A stretch of 64,000 nt of DNA from Larkinella punicea (lineage in GTDB: Bacteria; Bacteroidota; Bacteroidia; Cytophagales; Spirosomataceae): positions 62,001-126,000 of the forward strand of contig NZ_QOWE01000026.1 in the NCBI RefSeq assembly GCF_003334855.1, given 5' to 3'. Below the pieces are notes generated by a model. It did no database searches, was not told the DNA's origin, and saw nothing but the letters and a program-made list of their open reading frames with translations. A program made the position numbers and the translations under genes. Each line of letters opens with the position of its first letter. Positions within the stretch are counted from its first letter, which is position 1. Positions 8,777 through 18,162 of this stretch are shown here, piece after piece.

Positions 8777-11700
8777 ATGATCAATCCTCTATTTCGAGCC
8801 ATCAGCTTGATTGGAATGCTGGCATTGCTGTTCAGCGGACCGGTCGCGTTGGCACAGGCCCGGCTTCAGGTGCAGGGTCGCATTGTCGGCGGAGATGGCG
8901 ACGGCCTGCCGGGTGTCAGCGTCGTCATCAAAGGAACATCGACCGGCACGGTTACGGACACCGAGGGCAATTATACGGTTAGCGTTCCCAATCCGAAAAG
9001 CACGCTGGTCGTGTCGTTCATCGGCTACGTCAGTCAGGAACTCGCCGTCAATGGCCGCACACGGCTGGATGTGAAACTGGTGGAAGATGTGAAAGCGCTG
9101 AATGAAGTGGTCATTGTGGGCTACGCCGAACAGTCGCGGGCCAAAACCACGGCATCCGTATCGAAAATCGATGTGCAGGAACTCCGCAACATCCCGTCGG
9201 CGAGCCCGGTTCAGGCCTTACAAGGAAAACTGGCCGGGGTTTCGGTACCGGTTTTGTCCGGACAACCGGGAGCCGCGGGCAACATCGTTATTCGGGGTGG
9301 CACGACCCTGAATCCCTACGGAACCGGCTCGACCGGCAGTGGCACCAATCCGGTTTCCAACATCCAGGCCAGCAATCCCCTGGTCATCGTCGACGGCGTT
9401 TTTCGGAGCTTCAACGATGTCAATCCCGACGACATCGAGTCGCTCCAGGTGCTGAAGGACGCGGCTTCGACCGCTGCCTACGGCGCGCGCGGGGCCAACG
9501 GCGTAATCATCATTAAAACCAGAACCGGCAAGTTCAACGGCGGAAAAAGCAACGTAACCTTCCGGTATCAGCACGGGGTGGAAACCCAGGCCCGCAACTA
9601 CAATTACCTGAATGCCAGAGAATACCTGAATCTGGCCCGCCGGACCTGGGCGCGTGGCCTCGACGTTTTCGACATCAACCAGAAGCTGTATTCCGCCGGT
9701 AATTCGGCCACTACGCCCACCTACACCCAAAAAGGGCAATATGGCAACGCGGTTTTTACGACTGCTTACCAGGACAATCTGGTGGCGGTTGAAGGCCAGC
9801 CCTACGTCGATAACCTGCTGGCCAACGGTTGGGAAACGATGGACGATCCGGTCAATCCGGGCCGAACGATTATTTTCAAGGACAGTCAGTATCAGGACGT
9901 GGTTTGGAACACGGCCGCAACCAACAACTACAACATTGGAATCGATGGCGGCACCGAACGCGCCAGTTACAACGTATCGCTGGGCTATATCGACCAGGGC
10001 GGGGTTTTTCTGGGTACGAATTACAAACGCTTCAGCTCCCTGGCCAACGCCAATTTCAAAGTGAGCGACCGGTTTCGGCTGGAAACCAACGTTTCCTACC
10101 TCTGGAACGACAATAAATTTCTGTCCAACAACCAGGTGCAGTTGACGCGCAGTGTGCGGGTGCCACCGCTGAACCGCCTGTATTACGACAACGGTTTACC
10201 GGCGCTGGGCGAGAGTGTTTCGGTTCGAAACCGGCTCCACGAGTTGTATTACCAGGATTTAAGCTCCAACAACGACCAGACGACGTTCCGGCTGGCGGGT
10301 GATCTGGAAATCGCCAAAGGGCTGCATTTCCGCCCGTCGGCTTCGCTCTATATCGTTCAAAACCGCTATCTATTTTTTGAGCGGGCTTTTCCCGGACAAC
10401 AACGCCAGCGCGACAAGGCAGAAGAACTCACGCAGGACAAGCAGTTTATGACCGACCAGATTTTGCAGTATGACAACACGTTTGGCGGAAAGCACAACCT
10501 GACCGCCCTGGCCGGTTTCAACTTTACCCGCCGGGTTGAGTACAATTTGCGGGGAACGGGGCAGCGGTCTACGGATGATTACCAGACGACTTTTAATGGC
10601 AATCCGCCGACCACAGTGATCAACGGCGTTCAGCAACCGAACTTTGGGTTAACATCGGGGTACTTCGAAACCAAAACCGCCAGCCTTTTCGGTCAGGTCA
10701 ACTACGATTACGATGGCCGGTATCTGCTGGGGGCTTCGTTGCGGTACGACGGTTTTTCGAGTTTCGCGCCCAACAACCAGTACGCGCTGTTTCCATCCGT
10801 TTCGGCGGGCTGGAATGTTCACCGGGAAAACTTCTGGCAGGTCAAGGCGATCAATCAGTTGAAAGTTCGGGCGAGCTACGGGCAAACCGGTTTGTCCGGA
10901 TTGAATTACACCGATACCTACGGCGGCTATGGTTCGGCTCCGTACGGCGGCAACGGCGGTATTTTGCGGACCACACTCGCCAACCCGAACCTGCTCTGGG
11001 AAACCACCGAAACCATCGACGGCGGCATCGACATGAACCTGTTTAACCGGGTGACGCTGATTGTCGATGTGTATAACAAACTGACCAAAAACCGCCTGGA
11101 TAACCTGCCGCTGCCAACCGAAACCGGGTTTAACAGCATTCGCTACAACGTCGGCAAACTCCGCAACCGGGGCGTCGAGGTCGAGTTGGGAGCTACCGTC
11201 CTGAAAAAAGGCAACTTTGCCTGGAATACCAATTTCTCGTTTGCGTTCAACCGAACCACCATCGTTGAATTGCCCGACAATGGCCGCGATAAAAACCGCA
11301 TCAATGGCGGCTTGATTTATGATCCGGCCACGGGCAAGGACATTGAAGTCGGCGGTTACGCCGAGGGCGAGCGTCCGGGTGGTCTGTGGGCTTTTCAGTC
11401 GAACGGTATTTTTGCCACCGACGAAGAAGCCAAAAGCGCACCCAAAGATTTGCTCGTTACCAGCGTCGCACTCGGCAAACCCAAACACGGTGGCGACGTC
11501 AACTGGGCTGATCTGAATGGCGATGGTCAAATCGACGGTAAAGACCTGGTATTCATCGGGTACCGGGTTCCGGACAAGATTGGCGGGATGCAGAATGCCT
11601 TCACCTGGAAAGGCTTATCAGCCCGGTTTACAATGGATTATGCCCTCGGACACGTCGTCAGCGACGGTGCGCTGGCCCGGGCGATGGGGCAGGCAAGGGC

Positions 11701-12127
11701 CTCCAATGAAGGGGCGCCCCGCGAAGCCCTCAGCGACGAAACCTGGCAGAATCCGGGTGAAACCGGGAAATACTACCCCCGTTTCAGCTTCGGCGATGCC
11801 GACTTTGGCTACCGGAACCACCTGCGGCAGGTGACGCAGGTCGGCTACAACCAGGTGGGGCTGGACGACGGTTACGGCAGCGACAACTCCATTTATTTCG
11901 CCAAAGGCGACTGGCTGGCTCTGCGAGAGCTTTCGTTCTCGTACCAACTGCCAACCGCAATGGCCCGCCGGATTTTTGCGGGCTCGGTTCAGCTCAACGC
12001 CGGGGTCTACAACATTGGGTATTTGACGAAATACAAGGGACTGAATCCGGAAGTTTACAAGGGGTACGATGAGGGCGGTTATCCGCGTCCGCGTCAGTTT
12101 ACGTTCGGAGCCACCATCCGGTTTTAA
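8777..12127 (+). CDS. SusC/RagA-type TonB-linked outer-membrane transporter
   Basis: The 1116-residue protein has a signal peptide (cleavage near AQA, residue 27), a carboxypeptidase-regulatory-like domain (about 30-105), a plug domain ending in the familiar ANGVIIIKT segment (about 120-250), and a long beta-barrel ending in phenylalanine. SusC proteins import oligosaccharides or other glycans across the outer membrane with energy from TonB. It is followed 23 nt later by its SusD partner. From the downstream lyase and mutarotase, the likely cargo is a sialic acid or sialylated glycan; this is inference from context. Confidence 0.93.
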   Translation: MINPLFRAISLIGMLALLFSGPVALAQARLQVQGRIVGGDGDGLPGVSVVIKGTSTGTVTDTEGNYTVSVPNPKSTLVVSFIGYVSQELAVNGRTRLDVKLVEDVKALNEVVIVGYAEQSRAKTTASVSKIDVQELRNIPSASPVQALQGKLAGVSVPVLSGQPGAAGNIVIRGGTTLNPYGTGSTGSGTNPVSNIQASNPLVIVDGVFRSFNDVNPDDIESLQVLKDAASTAAYGARGANGVIIIKTRTGKFNGGKSNVTFRYQHGVETQARNYNYLNAREYLNLARRTWARGLDVFDINQKLYSAGNSATTPTYTQKGQYGNAVFTTAYQDNLVAVEGQPYVDNLLANGWETMDDPVNPGRTIIFKDSQYQDVVWNTAATNNYNIGIDGGTERASYNVSLGYIDQGGVFLGTNYKRFSSLANANFKVSDRFRLETNVSYLWNDNKFLSNNQVQLTRSVRVPPLNRLYYDNGLPALGESVSVRNRLHELYYQDLSSNNDQTTFRLAGDLEIAKGLHFRPSASLYIVQNRYLFFERAFPGQQRQRDKAEELTQDKQFMTDQILQYDNTFGGKHNLTALAGFNFTRRVEYNLRGTGQRSTDDYQTTFNGNPPTTVINGVQQPNFGLTSGYFETKTASLFGQVNYDYDGRYLLGASLRYDGFSSFAPNNQYALFPSVSAGWNVHRENFWQVKAINQLKVRASYGQTGLSGLNYTDTYGGYGSAPYGGNGGILRTTLANPNLLWETTETIDGGIDMNLFNRVTLIVDVYNKLTKNRLDNLPLPTETGFNSIRYNVGKLRNRGVEVELGATVLKKGNFAWNTNFSFAFNRTTIVELPDNGRDKNRINGGLIYDPATGKDIEVGGYAEGERPGGLWAFQSNGIFATDEEAKSAPKDLLVTSVALGKPKHGGDVNWADLNGDGQIDGKDLVFIGYRVPDKIGGMQNAFTWKGLSARFTMDYALGHVVSDGALARAMGQARASNEGAPREALSDETWQNPGETGKYYPRFSFGDADFGYRNHLRQVTQVGYNQVGLDDGYGSDNSIYFAKGDWLALRELSFSYQLPTAMARRIFAGSVQLNAGVYNIGYLTKYKGLNPEVYKGYDEGGYPRPRQFTFGATIRF

Positions 12128-12150
12128 TCAGGCATTCAATCGCTGCACTC

Positions 12151-13599
12151 ATGAAAAAGACATTCATCCAATTCCTTTTGTTGACGGCGACGGGCTGGCT
12201 CGGCTCTTCCTGTCAGGATATTCTGGAGGTAAAACCGCGTTCGCAGATCACCAATCAGGTTTTCTGGCAGAGCGAAGGTGACTTCACGACCTACATGACC
12301 GGCATTTACCAGCGGTTTCGGGGCCACATGAACGAGCAGGCTTTCGGCGAAGACCGCAGCGAACTGTACGTTCAGGGCTCGCTGCCCCGGTTTTCGGCCT
12401 ACTGGTCGCAGGTTATCAACGCGGGCAACTCGCGCGACTGGACGGCATTTTACGGCACCATCGGCCACGTCAACCTGCTGTTGCGGCAGATCGACGGTTT
12501 TACGTTCACCAACGAGGTGGTCAAAAAACGGACGCAGGCCGAGGCCCTGTGCGTTCGGGCGTACCTATATTATTACATGGCCAAAATCTGGGGCGATGTG
12601 CCGCTGGTGCTGGAACCGGTGGTCGATGAGAATGTGCCGCTGGTGGCCCGAACCCCCGTTGCCGACGTATTCAAGCAGGTCTTTGCGGATCTGGATCAGG
12701 CCCTTGCGCTCTTTCCCGAAGCCGGATATCCGGACAAAAACCGGTTTTCAAAACCGGCCGCCTATGCCTTCAAAGCCGACGCGAAGCTGTGGACGGCCAA
12801 AGTCCTGGGGGGCGGCAATGCGGATTTGAACGAGGCTCTGGCGGCCATTGCGGAGGTTGAAAAATCAGGTGTGAGTCTGTTGCCGGTTTTTCGGAATGTC
12901 TTTTTGTCTACCAATAAAAAGAACACCGAAGTGATTTTTTCGCTGTATTTCAACCGCAACGAAACGGGTAGCGATATGTACGCCCGGTCGGCTCTCCCGC
13001 TGATCAACTACTCCGGCACGGCTGCCAATGCGGCCGATTTACCGCTGGTGAAAGAGCCGGGCAATGCGCAGGCGGGTTATGCCGCCAGTCCGGAAGCCCT
13101 GGCGTTGCTGGATATCTATCCGGGCGATGTTCGCCGGGATGTGAGCTACATCTGGGAATTGCAGGGCACCAAAAAACTCATTGCCTGGCCCAATAAGTTC
13201 CGGGGGACGTTGTATGCAGAAGACCGGCTGGCCGACGATGATGTGATTCTGTACCGCTTCGCCGACCTGTTGCTGTTGAAAGCCGAAGCACTGGCGGCTT
13301 TGGGCCAGTCGGCCCCGGCCCTGGTTGAACTGAACAAAGTCCGGAAACGAGCCGGTGTGGCCGACTTCACGGCGACCGATAAGAAGACGCTGGAAAAGGA
13401 AATTCTGGACGAGCGCGGCCGGGAGTTTTTCCACGAAAATAAGCGCTGGTGGGATCTGGTCCGCTTCCACAAAGGTGGCACCATCAATGTCTACGAACTG
13501 GTGCCGAACCTGCGGGGAAAAACCACACCTTTGTACTGGCCGGTAGCGACGCGCGTGCTTTCGCTGAATAATTTGATTAAGCAGACCGAAGGGTACTGA
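12151..13599 (+). CDS. SusD/RagB-type glycan-binding lipoprotein
   Basis: The 482-residue protein has a lipoprotein signal ending in LGSSC (Cys about 23) and the SusD pattern: the N-terminal DILEVKPRSQIT, helical TPR-like central part, and the C-terminal ILDERGREFFHENKRWWDLVRF. It should sit on the outside of the outer membrane as a lid over the SusC channel and bind the glycan. It follows susC by 23 nt. The length is at the short end of the family. Confidence 0.93.
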   Translation: MKKTFIQFLLLTATGWLGSSCQDILEVKPRSQITNQVFWQSEGDFTTYMTGIYQRFRGHMNEQAFGEDRSELYVQGSLPRFSAYWSQVINAGNSRDWTAFYGTIGHVNLLLRQIDGFTFTNEVVKKRTQAEALCVRAYLYYYMAKIWGDVPLVLEPVVDENVPLVARTPVADVFKQVFADLDQALALFPEAGYPDKNRFSKPAAYAFKADAKLWTAKVLGGGNADLNEALAAIAEVEKSGVSLLPVFRNVFLSTNKKNTEVIFSLYFNRNETGSDMYARSALPLINYSGTAANAADLPLVKEPGNAQAGYAASPEALALLDIYPGDVRRDVSYIWELQGTKKLIAWPNKFRGTLYAEDRLADDDVILYRFADLLLLKAEALAALGQSAPALVELNKVRKRAGVADFTATDKKTLEKEILDERGREFFHENKRWWDLVRFHKGGTINVYELVPNLRGKTTPLYWPVATRVLSLNNLIKQTEGY

Positions 13600-13645
13600 T
13601 CAATGTCCGGAATCCATAGACTCCCTAAACCTTTACTCTTAAAAC

Positions 13646-14878
13646 ATGAGGCACTTTATTTATTTCCTGTTTCTGAGTGTGTTGCTGGCGAATTGCAGGA
13701 CCGCGAACCGCCCCGCTCAGGTGAGTGAGCAGCCGGTTTTTGAAACCACGGCTACGGTTTTTGATCCCGGCACTTCCTACGCAACGACCCGCATTCCGGC
13801 TTTGGTGATGACCACCAAAGGCTCGCTGCTGGCGTTTTGTGAAGCCCGCGTTAATAATTCCGGCGACTGGGCTGACATCGACATGATCATGCGCCGGAGC
13901 ACGGACGGTGGGAAAACCTGGGAAGAAAATGTGGTCATTGCCGCCCGTGAAACCAAACGGCCGACATCCAATTGCACGCCCATTGTCGACCGCGATGGCA
14001 AAACCATTCATGTGCTCTATCATCGGAACTACAGCAATTGTTATTACGTCCGCTCGACCGATGACGGCAAAACCTGGTCGGCACCGAAAGAAATCACCTA
14101 CGCTTTTGATCAGTTTCGGCCCGAATACAACTGGAAAGTGCTGGCCCCCGGCCCCGGCCATGCCATTCAGCTTCAGAACGGGCAGCATAAGGGGCGGCTG
14201 GTGGTGCCGGTCTGGCTCTGCGAACCGAATCCCAAAATTCCGGGCGGTGACCACCGGCCTTCGTGCGTGGCCACCATTTACAGTGACGATTTTGGCCAGA
14301 CCTGGAAACGCGGAGCCATCGTGGCGAACACCACCCCGGAAATCAAAAATCCGAGCGAACACGTTGCCATCGAAACCGCCGATGGGCGGGTGATGCTCAA
14401 CATTCGCACCGAATCCGCACCGCATCAACGGATGATTGCCTACAGCCCGGACGGTGCTACGAACTGGACAAAGCCGGTTTTTGACGAGGAACTGTTCGAC
14501 CCGGTTTGTATGGCGAGCCTGATTCGGGTGAGCAGCCCCGGCAAGGGCAGTAAAAACCGTATTCTGTTTGTGAATCCAGACAGCCAAAATGATCCGGAAT
14601 ACCTCAACAAACGCAACGATTTTCGCAAACGGCAGAACCTGACGGCGAAGTTGAGTTACGACGATGGACAGTCGTGGCCGGTGCAGAAAGTGATCGATGC
14701 GGGCAAGGCGGGGTATTCTGATCTGGCCGTTGGTCCGGATGGCATGATGTACTGCCTTTACGAAACCAACGAAGGGTCAACCGAAACCTGGCGGTATCGC
14801 ATTGTGCTCAAACGCTTCAACCTGGCCTGGCTCACGGATCAGAAAGATCAGGTCAACATGGTGTCTTCTACCCGCTAA
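13646..14878 (+). CDS. Exo-alpha-sialidase (GH33-like) lipoprotein
   Basis: The 410-residue protein has a lipoprotein signal (LLANC, Cys about 17) and a six-bladed sialidase fold. The TRIP motif (TTRIPALV, about residues 48-55) supplies the first arginine of the substrate triad. At least four Asp-box repeats are visible: STDGGKTW, STDDGKTW, SDDFGQTW and SYDDGQSW. A GDWADIDM segment could hold the catalytic aspartate. It would release terminal sialic acid from glycans at the cell surface. It lies between susD and a second sialidase-like gene, consistent with a sialic-acid locus. Confidence 0.83.
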   Translation: MRHFIYFLFLSVLLANCRTANRPAQVSEQPVFETTATVFDPGTSYATTRIPALVMTTKGSLLAFCEARVNNSGDWADIDMIMRRSTDGGKTWEENVVIAARETKRPTSNCTPIVDRDGKTIHVLYHRNYSNCYYVRSTDDGKTWSAPKEITYAFDQFRPEYNWKVLAPGPGHAIQLQNGQHKGRLVVPVWLCEPNPKIPGGDHRPSCVATIYSDDFGQTWKRGAIVANTTPEIKNPSEHVAIETADGRVMLNIRTESAPHQRMIAYSPDGATNWTKPVFDEELFDPVCMASLIRVSSPGKGSKNRILFVNPDSQNDPEYLNKRNDFRKRQNLTAKLSYDDGQSWPVQKVIDAGKAGYSDLAVGPDGMMYCLYETNEGSTETWRYRIVLKRFNLAWLTDQKDQVNMVSSTR

Positions 14879-14883
14879 ATCTT

Positions 14884-16005
14884 ATGAATTATTTCCTGAA
14901 ACAATCGATAAAGTGCTGTATAGTAACGGTTTTAGGGGCTAGTGCGACTTTGTCTGCTGTAGCACAGCCTTACCACCCAAATCTCCCGATTTTGGATGTG
15001 TCCGGCGAGAAAAACCGGCAAACAGTCGTCGCCCGGGGAACGGATGAAATCTACCAGGGCCACCCGACAACGGTCTTGATGCCCGACGGCAAGACGCTGT
15101 TTTGTGCCTGGTCGTTCGATCACGGGGGCAAATGCGGTCCGCTGGCGAAGAGCACGAACGGCGGTGTGCAGTGGGAAATGATCCCGACACCCGCCGACTG
15201 GAGCACCACCTTCAATTGCCCCAGTATTTATCATTTAACGGACAAAACCGGGAAGGCACGTCTGATGGTGTTTGCGGCTCGTCCGGGCATGTCCCAGACC
15301 TGGAGCGAAGACGGCGGCAAAACCTGGACACCTGTCAAAAGTCTGGGAAAACCGTGCGTCATGGCCTTTTCGAGCATCGTCAAACTACAAAACGGTGATT
15401 ATCTGGGGCTGTATCACCGGGGACCGGACGACAAGGACAAATCTCCGCTGAAAATCTGGCAATCGATCTCGACGGACGGCGGAGTGACCTGGGGCGAATC
15501 GGTGATGGTGGGCGAAATGGAAGGCCGCTCGCCCTGCGAACCCGCCGTGTTTCGGTCGCCCAACGGCAAACAATTGCTGTGTTTGATGCGGGAAAACCAG
15601 CGGAAAGGCCGGGCGTTGATGATGACGTCGGAGGACGAGGGAAAAACCTGGTCGAAGCCCGTCGAAACGCCCTGGGGGCTGACCGGCGACCGCCATATGG
15701 TGCGGTATACGCCGGATGGCCGGATTGTGTCGGTTTTTCGGGATATGGCCCCCAACAGCCCCACCAAAGGGCATTTCGTGGCCTGGGTCGGAACGTATAA
15801 TGACATAATCAACGGGCTTTCGGGGCAATACCGGGTGAAACTGCTGCATAATTACGCCGGAACCGATTGCGGGTATCCCGGTCTGGAACTCCTGCCCGAC
15901 GGTAAGCTCGTGGCGACGACCTACATCAAATATGAACCCGGAACGAAAAAGCATTCGGTCGTCTCCGTGCGGTTCAAGCTCGACGATTTCGACAAGAGGC
16001 TTTAA
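14884..16005 (+). CDS. Sialidase-like (BNR/Asp-box) secreted protein without the RIP motif
   Basis: The 373-residue protein starts 5 nt after the sialidase stop and carries a signal peptide ending near AVAQ (residue 28). Four Asp boxes are seen: STNGGVQW, SEDGGKTW, STDGGVTW and SEDEGKTW. Where true sialidases have an R-I-P motif at the start of the first blade, it has GHPTTV, so it may not be a classical GH33 enzyme. It could be a periplasmic hydrolase for a modified sialoside or another glycan, or a binding propeller. The placement in the operon supports a role in processing the imported sugar. Confidence 0.72.
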   Translation: MNYFLKQSIKCCIVTVLGASATLSAVAQPYHPNLPILDVSGEKNRQTVVARGTDEIYQGHPTTVLMPDGKTLFCAWSFDHGGKCGPLAKSTNGGVQWEMIPTPADWSTTFNCPSIYHLTDKTGKARLMVFAARPGMSQTWSEDGGKTWTPVKSLGKPCVMAFSSIVKLQNGDYLGLYHRGPDDKDKSPLKIWQSISTDGGVTWGESVMVGEMEGRSPCEPAVFRSPNGKQLLCLMRENQRKGRALMMTSEDEGKTWSKPVETPWGLTGDRHMVRYTPDGRIVSVFRDMAPNSPTKGHFVAWVGTYNDIINGLSGQYRVKLLHNYAGTDCGYPGLELLPDGKLVATTYIKYEPGTKKHSVVSVRFKLDDFDKRL

Positions 16006-16036
16006 AATTAATGAGCGTAGAATTGACCAAAACACC

Positions 16037-17005
16037 ATGAACGTACCAAAAACCGAAGGACTGTTGTCCGCACCATTCACCCCTTTTCACGAAGACGGTT
16101 CCCTCAACCTGGAATTAATACCGGTTATACTTGACAAAATGGTTGCCGATGGGCTGAGTGGCGCCTTCATCTGTGGCAGCAACGGCGAAGGCCCCAACAT
16201 GACGACACAGGAACGCATGACCGTGGCCGAAGCGTTCGTGCAGGCATCGGCGGGGCGGTTGCCCATCTGGGTTCACGTCGGGCATTCGAGTATTCGGGAA
16301 TCGCAGGCCTTGCTGCAACACGCCTACTCAATCGGGGCCGATGCGGCTTCGTCGGTCGCTGCGTTTTACTTCAAACCCACATCGGTTCAGAATCTGGTCA
16401 GCAGCATGGCCGAAATCGCGTCGGCCGCGCCCGAAATGCCGTTTTACTATTACCACATTCCGACCCTGACCGGTGTAGGCATGGACATGGTTGAGTTTCT
16501 CCGGTTGAGCGAAAAACAGATTCCCAACCTGCGCGGAATTAAGTATACGGCCACGACGATCTGGGAATACCAGGTGTGCCTGCGGTATGCCAACAGCCGG
16601 TTTGACGTTCTGTACGGTTACGACGAAATGTTGCTGCCAGCCCTGAGCATTGGGGCAAAAGCAGCCATTGGCAGCACGTATAATTTTGCCGCCCCGCTGT
16701 ATCTGGAAGTTCAGCGGCATTACAAGGCCGGGCAGATGGAGCAGGCGCAGGAGGGCATGGCCCACCTGATCGAGATGATCCGGGTGATGACCAAATTCCC
16801 GCCCATTCCGGCTCAGAAAGCCATCATGCACATGCTGGGCTACAACGTAGGGCCGTGCCGTTTGCCATTGACGCGGCTTTCGGAGAAGCAGTACAATCAG
16901 TTATACACCGAACTGGAAACCATCGGTTTCTGGCAACGGCTCCAGGCGGCTTCCGAAAGTCCGGTCGTTCTGCCAGTAGTGAGCACGTCGAACGGCCAAC
17001 CCTGA
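16037..17005 (+). CDS. nanL: N-acetylneuraminate lyase
   Basis: This is a 322-residue class I aldolase of the DHDPS/NAL family. The chosen ATG at 16037 lies 31 nt after the previous stop; a longer reading would overlap that gene. Family marks are GSNGEG (residues 48-52 region), YYYHIPTLTG with catalytic Tyr139, and GIKYTA with the Schiff-base Lys169. The Y-(H/N)-I-P-x-x-(T/S)-G pattern is typical of N-acetylneuraminate lyases. The reaction gives N-acetylmannosamine and pyruvate in the cytoplasm. The neighbouring mutarotase and transporter fit. A roughly 20-residue C-terminal tail extends past the usual end. Confidence 0.88.
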   Translation: MNVPKTEGLLSAPFTPFHEDGSLNLELIPVILDKMVADGLSGAFICGSNGEGPNMTTQERMTVAEAFVQASAGRLPIWVHVGHSSIRESQALLQHAYSIGADAASSVAAFYFKPTSVQNLVSSMAEIASAAPEMPFYYYHIPTLTGVGMDMVEFLRLSEKQIPNLRGIKYTATTIWEYQVCLRYANSRFDVLYGYDEMLLPALSIGAKAAIGSTYNFAAPLYLEVQRHYKAGQMEQAQEGMAHLIEMIRVMTKFPPIPAQKAIMHMLGYNVGPCRLPLTRLSEKQYNQLYTELETIGFWQRLQAASESPVVLPVVSTSNGQP

Positions 17006-17058
17006 GTCGGTTTTTGAACGGGCTGAACGGCCCATCAACGCGTTTTTTTACAGACGTT

Positions 17059-18162
17059 ATGAATCGAAACGGATTTTTTGTTCTTCTCTTTTCAATGGTA
17101 TATGATCTTGCTTTGGCGCAATCACTGACCTGGCGACTATTGCCTCCCGTTCCCGATCCAGTGGGGTTTGCGGGTTCTGTCGCCGGGATCAGCAACGGGG
17201 CTATGCTGGTAGGAGGGGGCGCTAATTTTCCCGATAATGTAGGTCCCTGGGGCAAAACGCCGAAAACCTGGTACGACGATCTGTTTGTGCTGGAAAAACC
17301 GGACGGTTCCTGGAAAAAAGTGGGTAAACTGCCGCGAAAAATGGGGTACAGCGTGGCCTTGACGGTGCCTGACGGTGTTTTGTGCATCGGTGGTGCCGAC
17401 GGGGATCGGCATTATCCGGACGTATTTGTATTGCAATACCGGCATGGCAAGGTGACGACGAAAAGCCTGAGTCCGTTGCCATTGCCGTTGGCCAATGCCT
17501 GCGGGGCGGTTCTCAACGGAATCGTTTACATGGCCGGTGGGATTGAAACGCCGACCGATACCACCGCCGAAAATCTTTTTCTGAGCCTGGATTTGCGCCA
17601 ACCCGAATCCGGCTGGCAGCGGTTACCACCCTGGCCGGGGCCGGGCCGAATGCTGGCGGTGGCCGGTGCGCAGGCCGGAAAATTCTATCTCTTTAGCGGT
17701 ACGGAAGTCTTTGCGGAGCCAAAAACCGGAGCGATCAAACGCCGGTATCTGGCCGATGCGTATGCCTACGACCCGGAACAACGAACCTGGACGCGCCTGG
17801 CCGATTTGCCGAATCCCACCGTTGCCGCGCCCTCACCCGCTTTTCCGTCCGGACAAAACCAACTGCTGGTGCCGGGTGGCGACGACGGTGCCAATGCCGA
17901 CCGGAATCTGATTCTGAAAGAAAACCACCCCGGTTTTCGTGCCGAGGTTCTGGCGTACAACACCCTGACCAACACCTGGACGGTTGTGGGCAACGTCAGT
18001 CCCAAAACCGGGGCGAATGACGACACTAAGAAACCGGCGTTGTGGGCACCCGTTACCACGCCTGCGGTGGTCTGGAACGGGAAATGGATTCTTCCCGGTG
18101 GCGAGGTACGACCCGGCCTGCGCACCAACCGGGTACTCATCACCAGCCCCCAAAAACAATGA
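17059..18162 (+). CDS. nanM: N-acetylneuraminate mutarotase (NanM-type kelch propeller)
   Basis: The 367-residue protein starts at ATG 17059 with a signal peptide ending near LALAQ (residue 21). It consists of kelch-type blades, for example LVGGGANFPD, CIGGADGDRHYPDVF, YMAGGIETPTD and LVPGGDDGANADRN. The family speeds conversion between alpha and beta forms of sialic acid in the periplasm so that the lyase and transporter receive the usable anomer. Its stop overlaps the MFS start by 4 nt (ATGA), so the two are translationally coupled. Confidence 0.85.
   Translation: MNRNGFFVLLFSMVYDLALAQSLTWRLLPPVPDPVGFAGSVAGISNGAMLVGGGANFPDNVGPWGKTPKTWYDDLFVLEKPDGSWKKVGKLPRKMGYSVALTVPDGVLCIGGADGDRHYPDVFVLQYRHGKVTTKSLSPLPLPLANACGAVLNGIVYMAGGIETPTDTTAENLFLSLDLRQPESGWQRLPPWPGPGRMLAVAGAQAGKFYLFSGTEVFAEPKTGAIKRRYLADAYAYDPEQRTWTRLADLPNPTVAAPSPAFPSGQNQLLVPGGDDGANADRNLILKENHPGFRAEVLAYNTLTNTWTVVGNVSPKTGANDDTKKPALWAPVTTPAVVWNGKWILPGGEVRPGLRTNRVLITSPQKQ

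Noticed and set aside
15932-16036. A 35-codon N-terminal extension of the lyase gene
   Set aside because: It would overlap the preceding gene by 74 nt and adds residues outside the family; ATG 16037 gives the standard start.
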